DNA of 64,000 bases from Henricia sp. BOLD:AAB3569 (lineage: Eukaryota; Echinodermata; Asteroidea; Spinulosida; Echinasteridae): positions 124,001 to 188,000 of the forward strand of contig JBBELK010000370.1 of NCBI GenBank assembly GCA_037783545.1, given 5' to 3'. Both the position numbers and the translations under genes were made by a program. Positions within the stretch are counted from its first letter, which is position 1. Every line of letters begins with the position of its first letter. This document shows positions 11,401 to 23,500 of this stretch, piece by piece. The notes under the pieces were generated by a model. The model was not told the origin of the DNA, did no database searches, and saw nothing but the letters and a program-made list of their open reading frames with translations.

Positions 11401-12157
11401 CCGGATTCGAACCCGGTACTGTGTGGCGTGGCAGTGGAAGTGCCGTTCGTTAGCTTTGTTGGTAGACAGAAATATATTTTTCTCCTGTTAAAATCACGCT
11501 GTCAAAAGCATTGGGAGTACGAGTTGGTACATTACGAGTTGGTACGTGTACGAGTTGACCAACTTGCGTATGAGTTGGCTCGCGTACGAGTTGACCTGTT
11601 TCGGCAGGCGCTGCGCGGTGTTATTATTACTGGAATGGTTAAATAACTCTCAACGGGCATTGCCGGCAACAGTGACATCATAAACATGGACCAATCAGAA
11701 AAAGGCTACCGGCAGAATATCGCATCACAACGTTTACTGGCGACGGCAGAATATCCACTGGCACTGCCTTTATTTTTAGGAGTGAAAAACATTCAACAAT
11801 TTCCTTGAAAATATGCTGGCCTATGTTCCATAGGTTCCATAGACTTAACACACGGCGTCTCAGTGGAGACCAGTGAACAGAATTTATACCTCTGTGAAAG
11901 TGTTGACAAATTTTCAGACATTACATAGGCCTAGGCCTATTTTGTTTTATCACGATACAGCTGCAGTTGTATCTTTATGGCATTGTGCCATCATCATCAT
12001 TATTTCTAAACGCAACAAAACAAACCTAGCGCTATTAAAACTGAACAGACAATAGGCTTATCACTTGTCATACTAAAAAAAACTCACGTGAATAACACCC
12101 AATTACCTGATCCGAAATGTCGTGAATGTTATTCGTTGCTGTATCGTCTCCCTCCAT
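8456..12157 (-). CDS. SUMO: Small ubiquitin-like modifier (SUMO), complete, five exons
   Basis: Join on the minus strand: 12157-12107, 10939-10853, 9911-9834, 9165-9094, 8530-8456 (17, 29, 26, 24 and 24 codons plus stop); every junction is in phase 0 with GT-AG. The 120-residue product opens MEGDDTATNN, then KPSTNDKK, IKIKVKDE, GMEVLFKVKLDTPMAKIK, SVRFLFDGETLSDSVTPRQ, LEMDDEDIIEVV and SAQTGG, then a six-residue tail HCTHHD. RFLFDG, the TP-x-x-LEM-DDED block and the QTGG end are hallmarks of SUMO. SENP cleavage after Gly114 would remove the tail, and the free GG would pass through E1 (SAE1/UBA2) and UBC9. N-terminal residues 1-45 are low-complexity, as in the family. VKDE at the end of exon 2 fits the sumoylation consensus but lies in the predicted first beta strand. 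The -LEMDDED- is SUMO2-like and the opening is more SUMO1-like, so no paralogue number is assigned. Confidence 0.93.
9236..9632. mobile_element. Long inverted repeat element in SUMO intron 3
   Basis: Left arm at about 9240-9345 (TACATTGAACAAAGATTTGA ... CTTCCCACTTGCACTTTTGT) and right arm at about 9505-9630 (ACAAAAGTGCAAGTGGGAAG ... CAATGTATACG) are reverse complements over roughly 100 bp. The transcript could fold into a strong hairpin between exons 3 and 4 of SUMO. No protein is encoded. Confidence 0.7.
9954..10077. mobile_element. MITE family D, near-perfect palindrome, in SUMO intron 2
   Basis: TTAAAGGCACAGGCTTGTCA at the left and GCCTGTGCCTTTAA at the right; the arms (AATTCGTGCCACGAAATACG, then CAGCTCCAT) are almost exact complements with only a few loop bases (CCATAGCAAAGGCATGG centre). 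The other copy is in ACLY intron 3 at 22416-22556. Confidence 0.75.
11000..11095. repeat. Partial copy of the GGGTTTGGCCAGTCTTAAAC element
   Basis: AAAGTGGGTTTGGCCAGTCT followed by TAAACATACG, AAACCGGCTA and CCTGGAGG matches half of the hairpin element at 31998-32119, with the second arm lost. Confidence 0.45.
11115..11440 (-). mobile_element. tRNA-derived SINE, family S2, minus copy in SUMO intron 1
   Basis: Reverse complement of the copy at 12690-13030. It carries the head box B (GGTTCGAATCCGG on the minus strand), the word GGAAGGGATGTAAAGCCGTT, then TTCGTGAAGAGCAAGGGGAT, and a simple ATT/AAT tail near 11135-11150. The tail and tRNA-like head indicate LINE-driven retroposition. Confidence 0.75.
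11510..11600 (+). repeat. Diverged minisatellite of TACGAGTTGG units
   Basis: Six or so imperfect 15-18 bp units built on GTACGAGTTGRYC in a SUMO intron. The open frame across it has no other support. Confidence 0.6.
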
Positions 12158-12689
12158 TTTGTTATGAACTCGAAATTCGAAGTTCCATGTGAAATGCTAA
12201 ACTTCAAGCTGCGCTTGTGTTGTGTTCGTTCATTCGTACGTGACGACGATTTTTCAGATTTCAGTGGTGTACATATCACACACGCGCGAAACCCTATTTC
12301 CAAAACGCGGGAACCGTTTCATAAAGAAATATTGTTTCCTGCTTATGCATTGGGCTCTATGCCACGCTTTACGTTTACCCGCTACACGTCCTAAAGGATA
12401 GTGGGAAACCAAATTATTATCTAATCATAAGGGTTTCTTTGTTCCTCTTCAGTTGAGCTTCGTCTTCTAGAGGGCGCTAGTTATGATGACCGTTCGGCAG
12501 TTGCCAACCAAACCCTCGTCAGTCTCATCAGAAATCATCCCCGATTGCACGGTACACGTACGTTTTTGTTAAATATTTTATCTACCTCTGGCGTCCCGGG
12601 TTCGATTCCTAGATCATTGGGTTTGCATTCCCAACTCGTCCGCGTGGGTTTTCACTCAGGAGATTTCCCGTGAGCAGGTTTTCCTCCCA

Positions 12690-13030
12690 CTGTGGGGTAC
12701 CGTGGCCGAGTGGTTAGTACGTGCCATTGACTCGCAATCATTGGTGAAAACTTGGGGTTGCGGTAATTGGGCAAGGCACTCAACCACAGCTTGCTCCATC
12801 CTTCGGAAGGGATGTAAAGCCGTTGGTCCAGTGTGTTAGGTAATGGTAACGCACTCTAGAGATCCCAGGGCATTCTTTCGTGAAGAGCAAGGGGATTCCC
12901 CGGTGTCTCTGGCCATTTATAATTCTAATTCTTCATGGGTTTCCTCACGCTTGCGAGTGACAGTGCAATGGGCACTATTGAGGAATCCTTGGTATGAATA
13001 CCAGAAAGAAATAATAATAATAATAATAAT
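12690..13030 (+). mobile_element. tRNA-derived SINE, family S2
   Basis: The head reads GTACCGTGGCCGAGTGGTTA (box A-like), then CCATCCTTCGGAAGGGATGT, AAGCCGTTGGTCCAGTGTGT, then CATTCTTTCGTGAAGAGCAA, then an (ATA)n tail at 13011-13031. With the minus copy at 11115-11440 it forms an inverted pair around SUMO exon 1. Confidence 0.8.
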
Positions 13031-13630
13031 AACTTCTAAAACTACATTTCCTTCTTCGTTATACTCTCGATCATGGAAGAAACCTTCCTCCATGGTTACC
13101 TCAAGTTGATAACTGAATAAAAAGTAATGGTTTGTGCCCAATTTCCATTGTTAGTTGCTCATAGTGGGAACGCCTTTATTTTTCACAATTTGAAAGATGA
13201 CCATAACTGCAGCACCTTCCGATATGGAATATCGAAAAACAAACAAATACATCGTCTTGAAGACGGCATGGAGCGAAAGGTACAATTATAAATAATTGTA
13301 GGAAATCAGATTTTTAATAAGATCCGGGCAAAATCACTTGTTTTTATTTCGAAAACAAAGATCATAGCGACATTATTGTTTTGAGAGACTACTTTTTATT
13401 TTGGATGGCCAATAAAATTAGAAATGGGCGGAGTAAATTCTTGTGGTAGCCAATGCCAGCAATGATATGGTAATTTTGACCTTACAGCTGACCTATCTCC
13501 TGCTTTTACGTATGGGCGACATGACAGCGACACTACGTACGTACAAGTCCATATCATCCGACATCGTGTGCACATGTTTGATGCCGGAGGTTTTTGAGTA
13601 TCCGTGATTTGATTACGAATAGAAACGTCG
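13031..13630. other. SUMO-ACLY intergenic stretch, likely ACLY promoter side
   Basis: There are no exons or repeats of note. It holds CpG and ACGTACGT words at 13530-13550 and GTATGGGCGACATGACAGCG. The ACLY transcription start probably lies at its right end, but no clear TATA box or initiator stands out. Confidence 0.35.
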
Positions 13631-13639
13631 AAAACGGAC

Positions 13640-13675
13640 CTACGTGAATTCATTTATATCTAAGGACTTGCAGAG
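13640..13675 (+). other. ACLY: Possible ACLY 5' untranslated exon (right end)
   Basis: GACTTGCAGAG followed by GTAAGATCG at 13676 is a strong donor about 870 bp before the acceptor of the first coding exon (TCTGACAG at 14538-14545). Mammalian ACLY also has an untranslated first exon. The left end cannot be seen, so 13640 is only a placeholder. Confidence 0.35.
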
Positions 13676-14545
13676 GTAAGATCGTTTGTCTAATTTTGGC
13701 AGGGAACATTTTTAAAATTCAATTTTCGGTTCTGATTTGTTGAGTGGTGTCTGGAGCGCGTCGCTCCTGAATTTCCCCGGGAGAGCGTCGGCAGAAGAGA
13801 AGCAGAAATTGCAGTCGGCACTCTATGTCCCGTCTCGGCTCCGTGCATGAAAGAAAAACATGTGTGTCACCATTTGTGATGCTTGAGGATTTTTACTGGG
13901 TCAGACACAACGGTCTTTGAGTGATGTACTACAGTTATTTTCATATTTTCTTTCCCACACATTTAGTAGAAAATTTAGTGCAAACAATATTTTGGCTGCG
14001 CGCGTGGCGAATGCCATGCCAGCTGCTAGTGCTAGCTCTGCATGCCCAGTGAATGTCCGGTTTGTTGTTATGACGTCACATTAGGGGATTCCCTTGAGTT
14101 ATTTGTATTAAATAATATTGTTTTAATTGGAGAAAGTGATCCGGATTTGATTCCTGCAGAGACATGGCAAACAGACATGTTGAGCATTTCAGCTGGGCAT
14201 ATCTGGTCATGCATGGTCAATGTTTTTTGGCCAATGTTTATTTGGAAATAACTTGATGAAATGCATGCAGACCAATCACTGCAGAGACGGATTTTCTTGG
14301 GACCGATCATCTTGTTGTTATAAATATTTAATCCAAGTAACTCAAAAAAGGAAATCCCATATTAAATATTTATTAATACAAATATTCGCAAAATTAAAAC
14401 AGCATTTTTCTGCTGGGCAAATTATGTAGGCGTGATATCACTAGGCCTAAGTGCCATTTGGGCATTTGCAAGAAGTGGCTGATGCCTGGCGAAGTGGTCG
14501 CATATCAAAATAAATGTTTCTTTTAAAACCTTTTCCCTCTGACAG

Positions 14546-14580
14546 ATTAACAAAAAACCAAGAAACCTTCAAACACCAAG
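14546..14580 (+). other. ACLY: ACLY 5' UTR within the first coding exon
   Basis: Thirty-five untranslated bases between the TTTTCCCTCTGACAG acceptor and the start codon. The ATG context CACCAAGATGT has A at -3, and no upstream ATG occurs in this stretch. Confidence 0.6.
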
Positions 14581-17500
14581 ATGTCTGCCAAAGCTATCAG
14601 AGAAGCGGCAGGTAAACACCTGCTACAGGAGCATCTTAAGTGTGATGTCACTGCCCCTAACAGGTGGGCCGTAGTCACGGAAACCGTTGACTGGGATCAG
14701 CTGACGGCACAGAATCCATGGCTACTCACAGAGGTATGTGGAATGCCTGCGTTTGAGTTAACTGATATTGTTGCGCTCTAACCTCGTAATACGACGGGAT
14801 TTGGATCATCATCATTGTCATCCTTGGGAAAAATTCAATGCATTAAAAGTACTCATCCAGAATATATTAAACTCAGTCAAGCATGAAGATTCCTTTCCTA
14901 TTAAAGGGGTGTTTCTGTTTTGTGCATTATTGTACCAGTATATTTTGCTATATTTAAAGGTACACTGCATCACTAGTGCACTGCGTCATCTCTGCTCAGA
15001 ATTGATGTCACAAATAAATTTCACTAAAATATGAATAATTGCTTTATTTTGGAATAAAATTTCACAAAGAGTAAGTTCCTGTTCCTCAGCTTTCCTTAGA
15101 TGGATTATTTCGGCCGATAGCTCATTAAAAAAAATCAACTTCTGCAAAACTGAGAACAAAATCAAAATTTATTAAAATTTACTATTCAAGCTTAGGTGGC
15201 ATCACCCATTAACACAGACCCTTGAATAACATGTACCCTGATAAATGCAATATTGCATTATAAGATAAATATGGTACATGTACATCTAAGCAACCAGCAA
15301 GTCAGAAAATGTGAACGGAAATGCTCTAATAGTTGCAGGTACCATCATATTTATTTACGCTTGTATAGAAAATTGTAAGAATATACAAAATGTAGACGAA
15401 GCATACCAGTAGTACTGCATACGTACATGTACACGTATGTAATATGTAAAAAATAAAACGAAAATAACTAACGAAATTTATAACATTTCTCAAAATGTAG
15501 AGTAAAATTCTTTGTAGAACTTGTTTAAAACCACTTTGCAGCAGCTGGGCATTTTCCAATTTATTCCCCTGGAGCGGGAGACTGCACTAGCAGTTTTGGT
15601 TATGCAGTATACATGTATGTCTCTGGGGCTGGAGACTTGATGACTAGTTTTTATTTCAAGTCGTAAAGCAATCTTATTTCCCAAGTCCATTCACAAATAT
15701 TTTCTCCAATGTCAATTAGTCACAGGTCAAAAAAAAAAAAAAATCACTTGACCCTAAGCCAACAAGATAAAAGACCAGCTCTGCCCTGGTAGTAACCATG
15801 GGCTAATTCTGTAACCGCCCCTAAGACATTCACGCTTAGAATTTCATGATATACAGTTCCCCATCAAGAAGTGGTTAATAAACTCTCTCTGAGTGACCCA
15901 TATGTAGAGGAATCGGATAATTCGTGCTTCAGTTGTTTGAATTTCACAGGGCTTGAAATTCACCATGGCCTGTGTTGACTGCTTGCAATCTCCCAATACA
16001 CCGAGATTTTTTTATGACCGTGCCTTGTTTTGTAAACGGCAGAGTGCTCCTTATACGGGTACCGGTAGTTAGACAAATCATAGTATTCCTTCAACGCAAA
16101 ATCTTATTTTCCATGCTGCTTCTCGCATCAAATCCATTTATAAGTCAACTGCACTACAGATGGTCAATTTCACCATTTCATGCTTAAGTGATTCCTGGTT
16201 ATTTTTCTGTCAAGTATTTTAAACCTTGCTCTCAGCTATAGTGTTGTGAAAGGTTAATTTATATGAGCATCCTCCGTTAAGAGGAAACATTTTTTTCTTT
16301 TGCTGTTTTCTTTATCGGCTGTTTTTTTTCACCATTTTGTTTGGGACATGATTTTAAAGGCCCTGTAGATGATCTGTTTTTGAGCGATTCTGCGAATAAA
16401 ACCATTGTAAATCAAAAGAAAGACATCAACAAACTCATCCGAAGAAATTTCAGCTTTGTCAAATGTACCACGTTTAAAAAAACCATGAAAATCCATATGC
16501 ATTTTCCTGGTCTTGGCAGGGTGTTTCAAATATTCATTCTCAGTTGATCGGGTACTATGTGGCTTGCGTCATGCACTCTGTGGCGCACATACTGCGTGTG
16601 CGCGCGATCCATAAAAATGCATCGCGTTGGAACACGCACACGGAGTACACAGCGCCCATGCATTTTGGACCGCGTAGATGCGAACCAAAAATAAGTAAAT
16701 AATTTCATCTTTACGGATTATTTTCTGGTAAAATTATATCATTTTGAGCGAAAACCTTTCAATGGATAGTTGCTATTAATTCAATCTTTACTTTCAGAAC
16801 GTTTCCCCTGTAAACTCGTCGATTACTTTTTGGGGTCATTGCAAATGATCCACTGGGCCTTTAATTTGAGGTATTACCCTGGATATTTCCACTAAAGCAA
16901 AGTGAGGGTTTGAGGAGTCGAAGCCTACCGTGCCGGAGCACTCATTTTGTAGAACTTTTAAGATCCTCACAATGACCACATAAAAAAGTTAAACTTGTGT
17001 GGATCTCTGAAGAATGTTTTAAACACGCTTGTACTAGCAAGCAACACAGCCACATGATGGTACATGTACGCTTGACAGCATAATTCAAACTTCAGCAACT
17101 CTTTTTAAGGCTGTGGGAAAATAACAGTCCAATAAGTTATTGAAAACCAAAAAGCGGAAAAACACAAAAGATTATTCAAAAGTGACAACTGTAACAGGGT
17201 GTAACCAATACTATACATGTCTGACATTAGTTGAACTTGAACATTTTGGTAAAAAACCTTGAAATCTGTATTACCTAGTATTAAGTTTCCCTTTTTAAAT
17301 AATTAAATATTCAAAATATCCTGCCGCCACGATGATGGAATTACATGTACCTGCCCACCACTCTTTTCGCAAACCCAATTTCAAGAAATGAACATAATTA
17401 GATTAGCCGAGGCTAGTAGCTGAGGTTTAGATGAGATAGATCCTATTACTGGATACATACAGACAGCGATGGCTGCCTGCGGATGTTGATAGGCTGGATT

Positions 17501-20500
17501 GATGAGACTGATCTAAGATTCTGGCACTCTCTCATGGAGACGCCCTCTTCCTGGAAGGATAATTGATTGCGGTGGCATTTACTGTAAAATACTGGAGAAA
17601 TTTAAGTTAATGCAACTTCACTGTACAAACAGTACTGTAGGTCTGTGATGATCCCCATAAAAAAAATATGTTTACACTGGATTTTTTCAGCTGATGAAAT
17701 ACTTTTCTTATGAAAATAATTACTGATGTTTAGACCCTGTAGTGTAATCCGAATAACATTTAGTGAGCCTGCCCTCTTGTGGTTATTCCATTGTTACTGC
17801 AGTGTATGTCTATTGTGACGTCACGTAAACACATTGGAGATACCGGTTAACTGCAGTTTACATTCGTCGGATTAGTCTATTCAATAGCCGCCATCTTGAG
17901 GAACAGTTTCTTTGTTCTTTGAAGACGTGCATGGTTGCACATTTTGTGCTTACATTGTTGACCTTTTAAATTTATAATAAAACTTGTCCCACAAGATACG
18001 GTCTATTAAAAAATGCAATTCCTCTTCCAGTTCATGTGTGGAATCAGAGTACAACACTGTGCCTTCTATAACTGTGATATGGAATATGGCATTGCCATGT
18101 GGAAATTATCCTCTCCATATCCTGTCATCAGTGGTTTTTAGTTTAAAAGGCGCCATCATGTCAAAGAAAAACAGAATGCCAATGTAAATGTTGGTTTCTG
18201 TTCGAGAGGCGTTTCTAACAACTGTACAAATGTTATTAATTTTCATACATCTGAATTTTACTTTAAAAAAAAAAACAAGCTTGCGCCTCTGTGCTGCTGA
18301 GGCATGGCACACGCTTTGTTGTGCACGTGCAAACCAGAGGGATGGTAAAACAAATATAAAACATCTGGCTCCTCTTTTGGCCATAATGGATGATGTGTAG
18401 TTAAATAATAACGCATTCAATTCAAACTGTACTTTGTAAAAAAAAAAAAAAAAAAGAGATTTGAGGGTTCATGCTTTGTTATTAACCCTAACACTCCTCA
18501 ATCCTCCAAAAGTTTACATACACCCTAGGGAGTTAGGGTTAATAGAAGCAGCTGCAGTGTGTCCAAGAGTTAATTCTAAGAGAATGAAGAAGAAAACATA
18601 AAAATCAAAAAAATGAAAGCTAGGGCACCTTAAACCTTGTGGGCACCTTGTGGGGTGTTATGGCCGAGCGGTCTAGCGCGTCGAACTCAAGTTCCTGTGC
18701 CAGTACTAGAATGTGGGTTCGATTCCGGGCCATGACACTTGTGCTCCTCCGGAAGGGATGTAAAGCCGTTGGTCCAGTGTGTTTACATGTAATGCACTTT
18801 AAAGATCCCAGAGCATTCTTTCGTGAAGAGCAATGGGAGGGATTCCTCGGTGTCTCTGGCCGTTTCTAATTCAACTTACAAGTTGATAGTTATTCGAATA
18901 TCTATGTTAATTGATCCCATTCCTGTAATTGGTGGTTCTTCCGCTGTTGGATGTGGTGAATAAATAAAAAAAAAATAAATAAATAAACTTTTCTAGGTGA
19001 AATTATTGGGTGGCAGAATTTAATGTACATCTAATTTAATGTACCTCAGTTTGTGAAGTACATAAGTGTGGCATTGCCAATCAATCATTTATATTATTTT
19101 CCTTTCTCTTACAAAGACTGAAATCCCTGCTGGGGCGTTATGCATGCTAATTGTCCTACTCCCTGCGCCAGCTGAAACCGCCGTGTGTACCTGTATCTTA
19201 TAGGAAAGCATGGCGCACACAGTGCATGCATTAGAAGTACCCACTACTGAGTGTGTGAGATATCATAGCCTGGGGCTGTGAAGTATTGATTTTTCCTCCA
19301 CTGTTTTTCCACATCGTCTGTTACTTTTTCCCGGCAGCAATTCTGACTTCCAGCGTCAGCTGGCTCGGTCCATTGTATTCGGTTTTATTTTGTTGTTTGA
19401 CCAAAACAAATCTGTAGATTTTTTCCTTTTTTTTTTAGCACCTGTTATTTTAAGTGGCATTAATTAAGAAACACAAAACAGAACAAACCAAAAATAAAAA
19501 GTAATTTCACTGGTAATAATTCTGATAATTTGTTGTTTGAAACGGTGTAATTTGTACATTGTGCACATGTATAGTTGTAGTCAGAAGTTTACATACAACT
19601 GTGTTAAAACTGGTGTGCTTAAACTTGCGTTTTCACCATTTTTGTAACAGTCTTTACTAAAGTCGTGATTTTGTCGAATTCCTCACGTGCTTGCAGTACT
19701 TAAAACATAGCTTGCAATGGTTTGGGTAGTCCTGTTTACCATTTTGGGTGATGATGGTAGTGGTGTACATGTATGTAAACTTCTGACTTCAACTGTATGA
19801 GGACAATTTGCTCCTAATCGTTAGAATATTTCCAGCCATATTTCTGGCAGCTCCTAAATTGCATATGTACGTAGCTGAGTTCTTCATGCACCATTTACAT
19901 TATGTATACAATATGTCATAAATAGTTTGAGGCCACACTCGCTCCCCTTTAATTGTAGGCCTACATGTAAACATAATTGAAGATCCAACATTCCCTACAT
20001 GCCTTTCAGTACTTTTTCTTTCGCCCTTCCCACAACTCAGCCCTCGCTCCGCCCCGCCCCCCGCCCCCCTCCCCGCCCAATCACCTGAACTGAATTTTGA
20101 ACCATTATAAATCACCCCACAAAGACCTGATAAATACTCCACTTGTCCCACATGGGGTGATGTACATTAATTGTCAGACTTTTTTATCATTCAGATACCA
20201 ACATTGAGATAAAAACTCAATTCATGAACATGTACGGTATGTAAATAATTGGGCCAATTTAACATGACAAACAAGTCTATAATTAATGTACTGTTCGTGT
20301 ATGGGACGTTTCACATGCAGTCTCGGTGCACTTCACAGTATTACCCCTGATCATTGGACTCGATGATATCATTCACTGGAGAGTTCAGTTTCCTGCTTCA
20401 AATCACGGAGAAAGAAGAAAATAAAATGCATTTTATTTTTGGGTCCTATGAGTTACCCCAACCCCATTGAACTGCATCTGGTTAGATTTGTCTACAGCAT

Positions 20501-23500
20501 TTTTTGGGTCCAAAAATATACCTAAATATGACATCTACAGGCAAACGGTGTGCTTTTAATCTTCTATCAGTCTAAAAATGTCTTATTTGTTCGTGATAAT
20601 TTTAACCCTAAAATAGCTCTGGCAAAAGCAAAAATAAATGCATAGTTCTGATTTTGCCCAGTTAACCCCGCCCCCTTGGACATTGTTGCTATGGCTCACA
20701 CGCTATCGTCAAAAATGGCGACACACAACGCACAAAGCAATGGGACTTTCAACGGAAAGCACAGATTCATTGGAGAAAACTCAAAGGTATTCATGTTTCA
20801 GGGTCAACAGTTAACTTAGAACACACTGAGTAAAGGGCCAGTAATACAGGGATATCATATCACGAAATATAGCTTTCGTACCTTTGAACAACGAAACGAC
20901 CGGCCTTGAAACCAAAAATTCACCCGGATCGTCGCATACAACACTGTACAAATTGTATGGGGCCGGCAGAACATATCGCGTGATCATGTTGTTGTGAGCG
21001 TACAGTGCACTTTGACCTATGCTAGCTCTGTTGTGATTGGTCGGCGGGTTCGGTTGATTGACAGGTCGGAACTATGCATTGAACAGAATACCAGTAATTA
21101 TGGGCTTCAAAAGTACATGCATTCTGACTGATATGTGGTCTGATATTACCGGGGTAAATGCTTAAAATTCTCAGTTGGCATTTGAGAGATTGCTTCTTCC
21201 TTTCTGTATGTACCGGTATACATGTTTGTAAATTCACCTTCTTAATTTGGATAGAGCTCTGAATTACAAAATTCTAATAATTTACCATTCTACATGTAAT
21301 ATTGTAATGAAATATTTTTAACAAATATATCGGACATTCATTTAGACTAATTTGGTCGCATTTTGGTGTACAAATTCAACATTGTATATTACAAACTGAT
21401 TTTTACGAACAGAATAATCAGCACAGGAACCTCCAATATTCTCTTGCAAATTGACAACGAGAATAACCCAAGGCGTGAATTTAGAGTACCTTCCTTTACC
21501 CATAATGCATTTGATTCTTTCCTCGCTCACAGCGTCTCGTCGTGAAACCTGATCAGCTGATTAAGCGGAGAGGGAAACTCGGCCTGATTAAAGTCGGAGT
21601 TGATTTAGCGGGCGTCAAGGAATGGCTGTCAACAAGATTGGGCAAAGAATTTACGGTTAGTGTTCCTGCCAGTTTATTTGAGCACTTTCTTGCTTAATTG
21701 ATTATATACAGCATGTTATGTACATTTCCTCTAGAACTTTTAATATCCGATCATGTTTTAATTATATCTTTTGCTTATTTGTTGAGGTGGTTTCACCAAT
21801 TCATACAAAAATTTGAGTTTTTTGCCTTGTTTGTTTGATTTGATTGCCAATCACCACTGAAATGAAACAATTAAATGAGATACAACTACCAAACATAGGG
21901 AAAACCTGAGGGAGTACATCGTGCCTTATACCTTGGCTTGTAGAGCATTTGACCGGAGTGTCAGATGTATCCAGTTCGAATCCCATATTTTGTTAAAAAT
22001 GCACTGTACATGGCATAACATTTTTAACTTTAAGCACCAAACAACAAAAAAGATACAACGTATTAATAAATTTGTGTTTTGTCCATTGTATTTCTTAACA
22101 GGGATGTTATTTTTTTCTGGTTTGTCTCAAAACCAGAACAAATCAAATCCATTATTTCTTTGAAATTTGATCAATTAATCCATACTTACCAGCCTATCAA
22201 TGTGACAGTTTTCTTTCTTTCTGTAATCCATGGACAGATTGGCGAGGCCAAGGGTCGACTCATCAACTTCATCATCGAGCCATTCATTCCCCACCAGCCC
22301 ACCGATGAGGTGTACGTCTGTATCTACTGCCAGCGGTCCAGTGATGTGATTCTCTTCCATCATGAGGGAGGAGTGGACATTGGTGATGTGGATGCAAAGG
22401 TTAGATGGGTTTGACTTAAAGGCACAGGCTCGTCAGCAATGCGCGCGCGCCAAATTCGTGCCACGAAATACGCAGCTCCATGCCTTTGCTATGGAGCTGC
22501 GTATTTCGTTGCACGAATTTGGCGAGCGCGCATTGCTGACGAGCCTGTGCCTTTAAAATAATTTAAAGTCGTACATTTGTACTAGTATAATAAGGGAATA
22601 TGCTACAGTACACTATCACTGTAGGGTTTGAATGAGTCCCCCTCTGCTCGAGTCCCAAGTCAAATTGCCTTCGAGTCCCAGTAAATTTGTTCAAGCTAAT
22701 TTCAAAATGAGTCTAAACGCTGAAACTTGCATTCGTGTAGGGTATTTTTGTTGTTCTGGCCATGAGCTTTTAGCTTAGTCTTAGGTTCCTGGGGTTTGAA
22801 AAATACAATTCGGTCCTCAAAATGACAAAAAAAATGCGTAAAAGTTCAGTATCATTTTTAGCAGACTTGAGTAAAAAAAATGGTAACGTCAAGCCATTTG
22901 TGTCAGTGACTCGACTCCAAGTCAAGTCATTTGAGGCCCGAGTCTCAAGTCAAGTCAAGTTATTTGAGGTTCAAGTCTCAAGTCAAGTCAGTGAAAATCG
23001 GGACCTGAGTTGACTCGAGTCCGATTCATTACAACAATGCACCATCAACTATGACTAGTGAGCAAGGCACTTGACTTAGTATTCCCTCTGGATGGGATGC
23101 TAGTCCACTGAAGGGTTACCCCCATTATCAGTTAGTTGGGTTTACACCCGAGTGGAGAGAGACAGAACACGCCTGCAAATCACAGCTTATTGAAGTGTAT
23201 TTACACAGTCTAAATTACAAGGTGTGATCTTGATGTTTTAATTTCAGGCTCTGAAGTATGAAGTTGGGTTGACTGAAGATGTGACGACCAGCACCATTAA
23301 GGGGAAACTGTTGAGCAAACTAGCTGCCGAGAAACAAGAGTATGTACAGTTCACTTTTCCTGTGCAGAGATTGCCTAAAATCTACAAGGGGAGAGGGCAG
23401 ATAAGGATGGGAATGAATTAGGGTGCGAACGGATGGTGTTTGGGGTGTGGGATGGGGTAGGACGGAGGGTGTTGGGGAGGGTATGGGTGCTTGGGGACAG

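Larger units (their letters stand above)
14734..21532. other. ACLY intron 1
   Basis: A 6.8-kb intron without a second gene. It holds an inverted-repeat MITE (16357-16863), a family B MITE (17872-18006), an S2 SINE (18650-18985), a Tc1-type MITE (19573-19795), a C-rich minus-strand tract at 20040-20085 and a family E MITE (20639-21078). Confidence 0.7.
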
